40,903 nt of DNA from an uncultured Pelagibacteraceae bacterium (lineage in GTDB: Bacteria > Pseudomonadota > Alphaproteobacteria > Pelagibacterales > Pelagibacteraceae): NCBI GenBank assembly GCA_902541825.1, contig CACBRY010000001.1, forward strand, positions 95,924-136,826, read 5' to 3'. This document shows positions 1-7,441 of the stretch, piece after piece (the first letter of the stretch is position 1; every line of letters begins with the position of its first letter). Below the pieces are notes generated by a model that saw only the letters and a list, made by a program, of their open reading frames with translations, ran no database searches and had not been told where the DNA came from. Both the position numbers and the translations under genes were made by a program.

Positions 1-1
1 A

Positions 2-400
2 TTACTTGTAGTAATTGGTTTTGCAGGAGCAACAATCGCAGCTCTTGAAATTCAAGGTATCTTAGGTTCAGTAATCTGGGCTTTTGACTTTGCGATGTCA
101 GGACTATTCTTCCCGCTTGTACTTGGTGTATGGTGGAAGAGAGCTAACAAAGAAGGTGCTATAGCTGGTATGTTCTTAGGATTAGTTTCTGGTGCTGCTT
201 ACCTAGTTTGGGTAAGAACAGGCGGAAGTGGATTCTTAGGAATTACTCAGTTAACGTTTGGTATCTTTGGTTCAGCTGTCAGCTTAGTAGCTATGGTTGT
301 AGTGAGTTTAATGACTCAAGCACCAAACGCTGCAACGCAGAAAATGGTTGATGAGGTTCGTGTACCATCTGGTAAATCGATCCTTGGCAAACAACACTAA
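2..400 (+). CDS. Sodium:solute symporter (SSS family), C-terminal part
   Basis: The reading frame is open from base 2 through the stop at 398-400, so the gene enters from the left and only its last 132 codons are present. The visible part holds several hydrophobic helices and the segment GLFFPLVLGVWWKRANKEGA, which matches the conserved helix end of sodium:solute symporters such as acetate or monocarboxylate permeases (ActP-like). Family knowledge places it in the inner membrane, coupling Na+ entry to uptake of a small organic substrate. The substrate cannot be read from this fragment. The track start at 95 is only an internal methionine. Codon use is less A/T-extreme than in most neighbours, and a strong terminator follows directly, so it probably ends its transcript and may be well expressed. 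Confidence 0.88.
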   Translation, partial: LLVVIGFAGATIAALEIQGILGSVIWAFDFAMSGLFFPLVLGVWWKRANKEGAIAGMFLGLVSGAAYLVWVRTGGSGFLGITQLTFGIFGSAVSLVAMVVVSLMTQAPNAATQKMVDEVRVPSGKSILGKQH

Positions 401-410
401 ATAATCTTTT

Positions 411-445
411 AAAGGGGCGATTAATTTCGCCCCTTTTAATTTCGA
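411..445 (+). terminator. Intrinsic terminator after the symporter gene
   Basis: A perfect 10-bp stem, AAAGGGGCGA (411-420) paired with TCGCCCCTTT (427-436), has a six-base loop and is followed by a T-rich stretch. It starts 11 bases after the symporter stop codon. It is one of only two clear GC-rich stem plus T-tract terminators that I see in the window; the other follows the porin. Confidence 0.9.
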
Positions 446-469
446 CTTTTTTCCAATATAAATTTCTCA

Positions 470-814
470 ATGTCAGCTAACTTTCATCCTTTAGTATATA
501 TAATTGACTATATTCTTGGGGTGATCATGTGGACTTTGATTGGAAGGGTTGCAATGAATATTTTTCAAAGAGAAGATTCTCAATTTTTTTTTATGAGAGT
601 CTTTGTTAAATTTACTAATCCTTTAATCAATTTATTCAAACCTGTAACTCCATCTTTTATAATACAACCAATCGTGCCTCTTTACGTTGCTTGGTTTTTT
701 TTCATGATAAGGTTTTACTTTATGCCTTGGGTTCTAGGATACTCGGTGATGGGTATGTTGTCATTTCCATTAGAAAGTGAGATTTCAAGACAAATTTATC
801 AATTTTTTAATTAA
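470..814 (+). CDS. Small integral membrane protein, weakly YggT-like
   Basis: This is a 114-residue, strongly hydrophobic protein with about three membrane segments (roughly residues 8-30, 60-80 and 82-100). The middle section FTNPLINLFKPVTPSFI followed by PIVPLYVAWFF resembles the YggT family pattern of a proline-rich loop entering a second helix bundle, but the match is weak and no function can be assigned. It lies between the symporter terminator and rpe, on the same strand as rpe, with 40 bases before the rpe start, so it could share a transcript with the rpe cluster. The ATG at 470 has no evident Shine-Dalgarno. The codon pattern and conserved-looking helices suggest a real gene. It may equally be an unassigned family. 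Confidence 0.7.
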   Translation: MSANFHPLVYIIDYILGVIMWTLIGRVAMNIFQREDSQFFFMRVFVKFTNPLINLFKPVTPSFIIQPIVPLYVAWFFFMIRFYFMPWVLGYSVMGMLSFPLESEISRQIYQFFN

Positions 815-854
815 ATTAGATTTTAAAATTTGGTACTAGTTAATTTAATAATCT

Positions 855-1514
855 ATGAAAAAAATACAAATTTCCCCCTCAATATTATCTGCTGACTTTA
901 GTCAGCTAGGAAATGAGATTAAGAGACTCGAGGATGCGGGTGCAGATATGATACATGTTGATGTAATGGATGGTCATTTCGTTCCTAATTTAACTATTGG
1001 ACCTCCAGTCATTAAGACACTTAGAAAGCATTCAGAACTAACCTTTGATGTGCATTTGATGATTTCACCTGTCCATAAATATATAAAAGATTTTGCAGAT
1101 GCAGGAGCTGATATAATTACTATACACCCTGAAGCCACTGATAATTTAGCAGAATCAATTAAACATATTAAAAGTTTTAAGAAAAAAGTTGGTGTTTCTC
1201 TAAATCCAAATACAGACATCAACATAATTGAAAATGAATTAAAAAATGTGGATTTGATTTTAGTCATGAGTGTTTATCCGGGTTTTGGAGGGCAGAAATT
1301 TATTCCTGACGTTATTAAAAAAATTGAACTTTTAAAAAAACTTAAAGATGATAAAAATTATGAGTACGACATTGAAGTAGATGGCGGAATAAATTTTTCA
1401 AACTCAAAGGATGTAATAAATGCTGGCGCAAATATTCTTGTATCAGGAACTACAATATTTAAAGAAAACAACGGAAACATTAAAAAGAATATAGAAACAC
1501 TTAAAGAAGTGTAG
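855..1514 (+). CDS. rpe: Ribulose-phosphate 3-epimerase
   Basis: The 219-residue protein has the usual length for this TIM-barrel enzyme, which interconverts ribulose 5-phosphate and xylulose 5-phosphate in the cytoplasmic pentose phosphate pathway. Recognisable motifs are SPSILSADF near the N-terminus (residues 7-15), the metal/catalytic strand HVDVMDGHFVPN (about 35-46), DVHLMI (about 65-70), SVYPGFGGQ (about 139-147) and the phosphate-binding EVDGGIN (about 174-180). Metal-binding His and catalytic Asp positions appear intact. It is the first gene of an rpe - heparinase-like - purH run, an arrangement that I know from other alphaproteobacteria. The stop is one base before the next start codon, which suggests co-transcription and translational coupling. 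Confidence 0.96.
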   Translation: MKKIQISPSILSADFSQLGNEIKRLEDAGADMIHVDVMDGHFVPNLTIGPPVIKTLRKHSELTFDVHLMISPVHKYIKDFADAGADIITIHPEATDNLAESIKHIKSFKKKVGVSLNPNTDINIIENELKNVDLILVMSVYPGFGGQKFIPDVIKKIELLKKLKDDKNYEYDIEVDGGINFSNSKDVINAGANILVSGTTIFKENNGNIKKNIETLKEV

Positions 1515-1515
1515 A

Positions 1516-3141
1516 ATGCTGTTAGATGTATTTTTTGAAACTTTAAATGAGTTTGCAGAAATAATAAAAAAAAAATTCAGAAGTATTTATCAAAATTCAA
1601 GTTTATACGAAAAAAAAATTTCTAAAACATTTGATAATGAGTTCATATACAAACCAAGTCCTCACTTACTTTCATCGATAATCAAATATCAAAATAAGAA
1701 ATATAAAATTGAAGATTTTGAACTAGAAACAGTTTGGCATAACCAAATTAAACGTAAAGATTTTGAAAAATTAAATAATTTTTTTTGGTTATTCAGTCTT
1801 GACCTTAAATCCTCCAAAAAATCTGTGAAAAAAGTCATAACAAATTGGATAACTAATAACAGTCACTTTAAAAAAGAAAGTTGGGAATTTGATATGACCG
1901 CTAAACGTATTATTTCCTGCTTATCAAATCACCCACTTACTTATGACGATAATGATAAAGAATACAGATTAATGTTCGATCACATGATACAAAAGCAAAC
2001 AAATCATTTATTAAATGAAATAAAAAACTCTAAAGATTTGGAAAACAAAATAATTGGTTGTTCAGCAATAATTTTAGCAGGGCTATGTTACAAAATTGAA
2101 AAAAGCTATTTAGATACTGGTTTAAATTTTCTAAAAAAAATTACTAATTCCTCAATAGATAACCAAGGATTTACAAATTCACGGAACATAAAACAGTTAA
2201 TATTTTTTTTAAAATATTTTATAATTATAAGAGAATGGTTTAAAGAGTCTCAGGCTGAGGTTCCAGATCACATAGAAGAAAACATTTATTATTTTGGAAA
2301 AAGTTATGCTTTTATAAGACAAAATATAAACGCAGATCTTTTGTTTAATGGTAATAATAAGTCTAATACACAAGATTTTGATCATTACTTAAGGAGGCTT
2401 GGTTATAAATTTAAAAATGAAAGTAAAGATTGTGGTGGATATATAGTTCTAAGGAATAAAAAAATTTGCCTAGCAATGGATACAGGATCTTCACCAAATT
2501 CCAAGTATACGCAGGATTATCAGTCAGGCGCTCTTTCATTTGAAATAATTTCTAACGGAAAGAAACTTATAACTAATTGTGGTTACTACAAAAAAAATAA
2601 TCAAAATCTTAATGAAATATCAAAATCTTCAGCTGCTCACAGCACATTAATAATCGATGACAATTCCTCGTGCAAATTTGTAAAAAGTAGAGATAAGTTA
2701 ATTTTAAGAACAGGTTTAAAAATTACTCAAAAAAATTCTGTATTTGAGAAAAATTATTGGAAAATTAGTGCTGCTCATGACGGATATTTAAAAAGATTTA
2801 AATCAATTCATGAGAGAAATATTGAATTTTTTCCTGAGCAAATGAAATTTGTTGGAAATGATAAGATTATTAGAAAAAAAAATGATTATAATTTCAAGTT
2901 TGATATTCGATTTCATTTGGAGCCAAATATTAAATTGATGAAAACTCAAGATAATAAATCCATTTTAATAGAGTTAGAAGATGAGGGTTGGAAATTTACC
3001 TGTGATAATTATGAAATTAATATTGATAATGGATTATACTTCGGTAATAAAAATTCATATATTGAGAACCAGAATATTTTCGTATCCGGAATATTGAATA
3101 ATAATGAAGAGAACGTTAAATGGGAAATAAAACAGTTATAA
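1516..3141 (+). CDS. Heparinase II/III-like protein
   Basis: This 541-residue protein has an N-terminal helical (alpha/alpha toroid-like) half of about 300 residues and a C-terminal beta-rich half. The latter carries SGALSFEII, LITNCGYY and SSAAHSTLIIDD, the pattern of heparinase II/III-like C-terminal domains. Its position between rpe and purH is the conserved place for this family in alphaproteobacteria, which strengthens the call. The family includes polysaccharide lyases, but the substrate of this branch is unknown to me. The histidine often seen just before the G-LSFE strand is Gln here (YQSGALSFE), so lyase activity is not assured. No signal peptide is obvious. Its stop overlaps the likely purH start as TAATG. 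Confidence 0.8.
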   Translation: MLLDVFFETLNEFAEIIKKKFRSIYQNSSLYEKKISKTFDNEFIYKPSPHLLSSIIKYQNKKYKIEDFELETVWHNQIKRKDFEKLNNFFWLFSLDLKSSKKSVKKVITNWITNNSHFKKESWEFDMTAKRIISCLSNHPLTYDDNDKEYRLMFDHMIQKQTNHLLNEIKNSKDLENKIIGCSAIILAGLCYKIEKSYLDTGLNFLKKITNSSIDNQGFTNSRNIKQLIFFLKYFIIIREWFKESQAEVPDHIEENIYYFGKSYAFIRQNINADLLFNGNNKSNTQDFDHYLRRLGYKFKNESKDCGGYIVLRNKKICLAMDTGSSPNSKYTQDYQSGALSFEIISNGKKLITNCGYYKKNNQNLNEISKSSAAHSTLIIDDNSSCKFVKSRDKLILRTGLKITQKNSVFEKNYWKISAAHDGYLKRFKSIHERNIEFFPEQMKFVGNDKIIRKKNDYNFKFDIRFHLEPNIKLMKTQDNKSILIELEDEGWKFTCDNYEINIDNGLYFGNKNSYIENQNIFVSGILNNNEENVKWEIKQL

Positions 3142-4676
3142 TGAGAAAGATTAGATCAGCTTTAATATCATTATCTGATAAATCTAATCTTAAACCCTTA
3201 TTAAAAGAACTGAGAAGAAACAATATCAAAATAATAAGTTCTGGTGGAACATTTAAAGCAATCAAGAAACTTAAATTTAAATGTTTAGACGTTTCAGATT
3301 TTACAGGCTTTAAAGAAATACTTAACGGAAGAGTCAAAACTTTACACCCAAAGATACATGCAGGAATTTTGAACAAAAGAAATAACAAATCTCACTTTAG
3401 TGATATTAAAAACAATAATTTTGAAAATATTGATTTAGTAATAGTAAATTTCTATCCATTTGAAAAAACGATTGAACAAACTAAAAACCATTCAAAAATA
3501 ATAGAAAATATTGATGTTGGTGGACCTACAATGGTTAGAGCTGCTGCAAAAAATTATAATGATGTGACTGTAATTACATCTGTTGATCATTATTCAGGAC
3601 TTATAAATGAATTAAAGAAAAACAAGGGTAGCACTTCTCTCAAATTTAGAGAAAAAATGTCTAGATTAGCATTTGGTGAGACTGCTTATTACGATGCTGT
3701 AATTTCTAACTATTTCAACAAATTTAACAATATCAACTTTCCTAAAAGAAAAATTCTTTATACTAATTTAATAGAAAATCTTAGGTATGGAGAAAACCCT
3801 CATCAAATAGGCGCATTCTATTCTCAAAATATGAAAAATAAATTAGAACAATTACATGGGAAAACTTTGAGTTATAATAATTACAGTGATATTTTTGCTG
3901 CACTTACTATTTCAAAATCACTACCAAAAAAAACAGGTACAGCTATTGTTAAACATGGAAATCCCTGTGGGGTCTCAGCTTTAAAAAATAATTTTGATAG
4001 CTATAAATCAGCATTAGAGTCCGATCCGATAAGCGCATTTGGTGGTATTATTTCGTGTAACTATAAAATTACTCAAAAACTCGCATTAATTTTAAATAAA
4101 ATTTATCTTGAAGTAATCGTGGCAGATGGTTTTGAAAAAAAAGCTCTTAAAATATTAAAATCTAAAAAGAATTTAAGGCTTATAGATTCATCAAAAATTA
4201 CTTTCAATGAAATTTGGAAATTTAACTCTGTGGATAATTTTACACTAATACAATCAGAAGATAGAAAAATTTTTTCAAAGAAAGATTTTAGAATTGTTTC
4301 GAAAAAAAAACCGAATAAATCTCAACTTGATAATTTAATGTTTGCATTTAATGTTTGTCGTTATGCAAAATCTAATGCTATCGTTCTTGCCAGTAATAAG
4401 TCTACCGTTGGTATAGGTTCGGGTCAACCCAGTAGATTAGACAGTTGTGAGATTGCAATAAATAAAATGAACAAGTTTTCAAAAATTAAAAATGAAATTG
4501 TAGCTGCATCAGACGCTTTTTTTCCATTTGTTGATGGGGTAGAAAAACTAGTCCAGTCAGGAGTTAGTGCCATTATTCAGCCTGCTGGATCAATAAGAGA
4601 TAAGGAAATTATAAAATTTGCTAACGAAACAAATACTGTTTTGATTTTTTCAAAAACTCGTCATTTTAGACATTAA
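3141..4676 (+). CDS. purH: Bifunctional IMP cyclohydrolase / AICAR formyltransferase
   Basis: PurH catalyses the last two steps of de novo purine synthesis, converting AICAR to FAICAR and then to IMP. The N-terminal IMP cyclohydrolase part starts with RSALISLSDK and contains GRVKTLHPKIHAGIL and NIDVGGPTMVRAAAKN. The C-terminal formyltransferase part carries the catalytic KHGNPCG and SDAFFPFVDGVE. I place the start at 3141 rather than the track's 3120. It gives the family-typical N-terminus (MRKIRSALIS) and a one-base TAATG overlap with the upstream stop, whereas 3120 adds seven non-conserved residues and a 22-base overlap. Length is then 511 residues, normal for the family. The 3' end overlaps the opposing dehydratase gene by 11 bases. 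Confidence 0.96.
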   Translation: MRKIRSALISLSDKSNLKPLLKELRRNNIKIISSGGTFKAIKKLKFKCLDVSDFTGFKEILNGRVKTLHPKIHAGILNKRNNKSHFSDIKNNNFENIDLVIVNFYPFEKTIEQTKNHSKIIENIDVGGPTMVRAAAKNYNDVTVITSVDHYSGLINELKKNKGSTSLKFREKMSRLAFGETAYYDAVISNYFNKFNNINFPKRKILYTNLIENLRYGENPHQIGAFYSQNMKNKLEQLHGKTLSYNNYSDIFAALTISKSLPKKTGTAIVKHGNPCGVSALKNNFDSYKSALESDPISAFGGIISCNYKITQKLALILNKIYLEVIVADGFEKKALKILKSKKNLRLIDSSKITFNEIWKFNSVDNFTLIQSEDRKIFSKKDFRIVSKKKPNKSQLDNLMFAFNVCRYAKSNAIVLASNKSTVGIGSGQPSRLDSCEIAINKMNKFSKIKNEIVAASDAFFPFVDGVEKLVQSGVSAIIQPAGSIRDKEIIKFANETNTVLIFSKTRHFRH

Positions 4677-5010
4677 TAATTTTGTCAATTTTTGCGGCTA
4701 ATATAAAATCATTTTCAGATAAACCCTCGATAGCATGAGTTGTAATATTAATCTTAGCATATCCCCATCCAAACATAATGTCTGGATGATGTCCCTCATC
4801 CTCTGAAACTCTTCCTACCTCATTTACAAATTTTTGACTTTCTATAAAATTTTTAAACTCAAATTTTTTTTCCAAAAGATAAACTTTTTTATCATTTTGA
4901 ACAATTTCCCAGCCATCTACTTTTTTTTGATATTTATGAATTTCAGAAATATCAAAAGCCTTGACACCACCTTCACAAGGAACACATTTTTTGTCAAATA
5001 AATCACTCAT
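4666..5010 (-). CDS. 4a-hydroxytetrahydrobiopterin dehydratase (pterin carbinolamine dehydratase)
   Basis: This 114-residue protein carries the family signature EGHHPDIMFGWGYAKI followed by THAIEGLSENDF, including the paired active-site histidines and the downstream TH. Members dehydrate 4a-hydroxy-tetrahydropterin, recycling the pterin cofactor of aromatic amino acid hydroxylases; in bacteria lacking such hydroxylases the role is less certain. An N-terminal extension of roughly 20 residues contains a CVPC pair (residues 9-12), as in many bacterial homologues. The gene is convergent with purH and overlaps its 3' end. It is followed upstream by the methyltransferase gene on the same strand with a nine-base gap, so the two may be co-transcribed. 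No terminator is visible at the purH junction. Confidence 0.9.
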   Translation of the reverse strand: MSDLFDKKCVPCEGGVKAFDISEIHKYQKKVDGWEIVQNDKKVYLLEKKFEFKNFIESQKFVNEVGRVSEDEGHHPDIMFGWGYAKINITTHAIEGLSENDFILAAKIDKIINV

Positions 5011-5019
5011 AAATAAAAA

Positions 5020-5754
5020 TTATACTTTTTTTAACATCATTATTCCATTCCAAAAACTTGGATGACAATGGTTATTAGCAGTCTTTATTTCTTTTATAAT
5101 CTTATATCTAGACTTAGTTTTATTTATAAAGTCTAAAGTGCCCTCATACACTTCATCAAAATTTATGTCATCAATTAATATCAAAGATCCAACATTTAAG
5201 AAATTGTCGGCTATTTCTAGGTTCTTAAATTGATTATCATAAGAATGCTCTCCATCATAAAAATAAAAATCAAATTTATCTTTGGTGTGGTCTAAAGATT
5301 CAAAATATTTTTCATAATCTTGCTCAAAAAAAAAATGATTACTTTTTTTGGAATTTTCAAAATTCTTAATGAAATCATTTTTTGGTCCTGTAAATTGAGA
5401 AAAATTATCAACACCAATTACTTTACATTGGGTATTAATCATCCCTGCAACTAAGGAAAAGCCTTTCCAACATCCAATATTTAAGTAAACCTGATTTTTA
5501 GATAAATTCTTACATATTCTGTTTATCAAGTATCCAATAGCGTATGTTGACATGCTATCTATCTTAATTAATTCTTTTCTTAAATCTAAATCAATCTTTT
5601 CTTTGTTTATAATACAATTATCAAAAACGTAATTTTTTTCTTTTTTAAAAATTTTATAAAAAGATTTTATAAATCTAAATTTATAAGAAGATCTGTAATC
5701 ATCTTTTGGACTAACTTTGAAACTTATGTCATCAAATATATTTTCAATATTCAT
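5020..5754 (-). CDS. Class I SAM-dependent methyltransferase (Methyltransf_24-like)
   Basis: The 244-residue protein contains a Rossmann methyltransferase core. Motif I is LNIGCWKGFS (residues 91-100) with the acidic end of strand 2 at VIGVDNF (113-119). The later strands are YDGEHSYDNQ (166-175) and LILIDDIN (191-198). The YDGxHSYDxxxxDL-type segment is typical of the Methyltransf_24 group, which acts on sugars or small molecules and is often found in surface-polysaccharide loci. The substrate is not deducible. It sits between the pterin dehydratase gene and tRNA-Gly, with a sulfotransferase on the other side of the tRNA. That context suggests a small accessory patch for modifying a glycan or metabolite, which is inference only. 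Confidence 0.78.
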   Translation of the reverse strand: MNIENIFDDISFKVSPKDDYRSSYKFRFIKSFYKIFKKEKNYVFDNCIINKEKIDLDLRKELIKIDSMSTYAIGYLINRICKNLSKNQVYLNIGCWKGFSLVAGMINTQCKVIGVDNFSQFTGPKNDFIKNFENSKKSNHFFFEQDYEKYFESLDHTKDKFDFYFYDGEHSYDNQFKNLEIADNFLNVGSLILIDDINFDEVYEGTLDFINKTKSRYKIIKEIKTANNHCHPSFWNGIMMLKKV

Positions 5755-5773
5755 TTACAGACAATTTTAATTT

Positions 5774-5848
5774 TGGAGCGGGCAAAGGGGGTCGAACCCT
5801 CGACCTTCTCGTTGGCAACGAGACGCTCTACCACTGAGCTATGCCCGC
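5774..5848 (-). tRNA. tRNA-Gly (GCC anticodon)
   Basis: The reverse complement runs GCGGGCATAGCTCAGTGGTA and ends GCCCGCTCCA. A seven-base acceptor stem pairs GCGGGCA with TGCCCGC, the D arm is standard, the anticodon stem CTCGT/ACGAG encloses T-GCC-A, and the T arm carries GTTCGAC. The 75 bases include an encoded 3' CCA at 5774-5776. The GCC anticodon reads GGC and GGU glycine codons. It is flanked by a methyltransferase gene and a sulfotransferase gene on the same strand. I saw no second copy of its 3' end nearby, so there is no direct sign of use as an integration site. Confidence 0.97.
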
Positions 5849-5896
5849 AATATAATTTAATATAGAGAAAGTAAATTATTATTTCAAGAAATTAAG

Positions 5897-6748
5897 TTAT
5901 TTATAATCTAATTCAATTAAATTCTTTTTAAAAATATTATTTAATTTCTTAACAAATTCTTTATCAAAGTTTTTTTGCCAATTATTCTTTGGACCTAAAT
6001 GGAAAAAAGGTATCTTTTTTTTTTCTTCTCGTGAGATAATGGACTCACTAAACCCGTTTGTTTCTTCTATTTTTTTTAAGTTTTCAAAAGAAGTAGTGTT
6101 AACAGCGTTTTTAGCTTTTTCCCTACTAAATCCACTTTTATCATTTGTTAGTTTATTTATGAATTCTATTATCTCTTTAAATACAAAAAAAGTTTCTGAC
6201 AATAAATCTTCATATTTTAAAAATTTTGTTGGTAATAATTTGTTATTTTTCCAAGATTGATAATTTAATTCCCAAGAACTTATAAATTGATAATCACTAT
6301 AATCCTTTATCTTCTTAAAATCATAAGTAAAGTTTTTTTTATCTTGCATCACCCCTAAAGCTTTATCGTGATCGATTTGAAAATGTCTGGACATGGAGTC
6401 TAAAACATTTCTAGGATCTCTTACTATGTAAATTCCACCAAGTGAATTAGCTCGATTTGTAAAATCATAATTTCCCAATTTCACTAAAGCATTATGTGTC
6501 TTGAAAAATTTTATCTTTCGGTCTTCATTAATTTTTTCTTGCGCTAAGACCCATAATCTCGAAGTATCTCCTGGTATTGATAAATCATAATCAAAACTTT
6601 CTAAATATTTTTTTACAGGAAACTGTTGAATATTCTTTAAATGATTATCACCAAGAAAAATGCCGTCTTTTGTATAATAATAAGCACTAATCAACGATCT
6701 TAACCATGTGTTTCCATTTTTAGGATAAGAAGCGAGCCAAATTATCAT
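5897..6748 (-). CDS. Sulfotransferase-domain protein, copy 1
   Basis: The 283-residue cytosolic-type sulfotransferase has the 5'-phosphosulfate-binding loop YPKNGNTWLR (residues 8-17) and the 3'-phosphate-binding segment VRDPRNVLDS (109-118). A conserved FFKTH segment is at 81-85 and GPKNNWQK lies near the C-terminus, where PAPS-dependent enzymes carry a GxxGxWK-type motif. Family members move a sulfuryl group from PAPS to a hydroxyl or amine; the acceptor here is unknown. It is collinear along its full length with the second sulfotransferase at 26388-27230, starting with nearly the same residues. It lies beside tRNA-Gly and a methyltransferase, outside the conserved cluster, and divergent from the Lon-domain gene. 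Confidence 0.88.
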   Translation of the reverse strand: MIIWLASYPKNGNTWLRSLISAYYYTKDGIFLGDNHLKNIQQFPVKKYLESFDYDLSIPGDTSRLWVLAQEKINEDRKIKFFKTHNALVKLGNYDFTNRANSLGGIYIVRDPRNVLDSMSRHFQIDHDKALGVMQDKKNFTYDFKKIKDYSDYQFISSWELNYQSWKNNKLLPTKFLKYEDLLSETFFVFKEIIEFINKLTNDKSGFSREKAKNAVNTTSFENLKKIEETNGFSESIISREEKKKIPFFHLGPKNNWQKNFDKEFVKKLNNIFKKNLIELDYK

Positions 6749-6798
6749 ATTTTTATCTTTTAATTATTTTTATATTATTAATATATATTTAATAAATT

Positions 6799-7440
6799 AT
6801 GAAACTTCCAAAAACTATACCTGTTTTTCCGCTCAGTAATTTTATAATTTTTCCTAAAACTACAGTGCCTTTAAACATTTTTGAACCAAGATATATAGAT
6901 ATGGTCAATGATAGTATGAAAGCAGATAAGTTTATAGGCATGGTTCAACCAAAAATCACAAAGGATTTTAATGATAATAAATTACCTTCACTTCATAAAG
7001 TTGGTTGTTTAGGTAAAATTACAAGCTTCAAAGAAGCTGATGATGGAAGATATTTAATTGACCTAAAGGGTGTAATTAGATTTGAAATCAAAAAAGAAAT
7101 AGATTCAAATAAAAAGTATAGAGAATTTGAGATAAATTTTGAGAATTTTTTAGATGATTTAGAAGAAAAAAAAGAAAACTTAAAATTTTCTGATTTGGAA
7201 CTTATTTTCAAAGATTTAAAAACTTTATTTGAAAAAAGAGGATTTATCATTAATTGGAAAGCTCTAGAAAAACAAAGTTTAGACGAAACAATAAATGCTC
7301 TAGCGATGACATCACCATTTAGTCTGGAGGAAAAACAAGTTTTATTAGAGGCTAAAAATCTGGAAATTAGAAAAACAAAAATTTCTGAAATTTTAAATAC
7401 TTATACTTACGATCAATTTGATAATACCACTCTTCAATAA
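6799..7440 (+). CDS. LON peptidase N-terminal (substrate-binding) domain protein
   Basis: The 213-residue protein begins LPKTIPVFPLSNFIIFPKTT followed by PLNIFEPRYIDMV, the characteristic start of the Lon N-terminal substrate-binding domain. It has no AAA+ or protease domain and so is not Lon itself. Stand-alone versions of this domain are common in alphaproteobacteria and are presumed to bind proteins or peptides, but their function is not established. The helical second half (about residues 110-205) matches the usual small C-terminal bundle. It is divergent from the sulfotransferase with 50 bases between starts. It converges on the UbiH-like gene with a single base between stop codons, which leaves no room for an intrinsic terminator. 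Confidence 0.88.
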   Translation: MKLPKTIPVFPLSNFIIFPKTTVPLNIFEPRYIDMVNDSMKADKFIGMVQPKITKDFNDNKLPSLHKVGCLGKITSFKEADDGRYLIDLKGVIRFEIKKEIDSNKKYREFEINFENFLDDLEEKKENLKFSDLELIFKDLKTLFEKRGFIINWKALEKQSLDETINALAMTSPFSLEEKQVLLEAKNLEIRKTKISEILNTYTYDQFDNTTLQ

Positions 7441-7441
7441 A

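Noticed and set aside
3120-3140. Longer purH start at 3120 given by the track
   Set aside because: It adds seven unconserved residues and overlaps the upstream gene by 22 bases, while 3141 gives the family N-terminus and a TAATG junction.
5774-5848. tRNA-Gly as an attachment site for an integrated element
   Set aside because: No duplicated tRNA 3' end, integrase or direct repeat was seen nearby, so there is only location, not evidence of integration.
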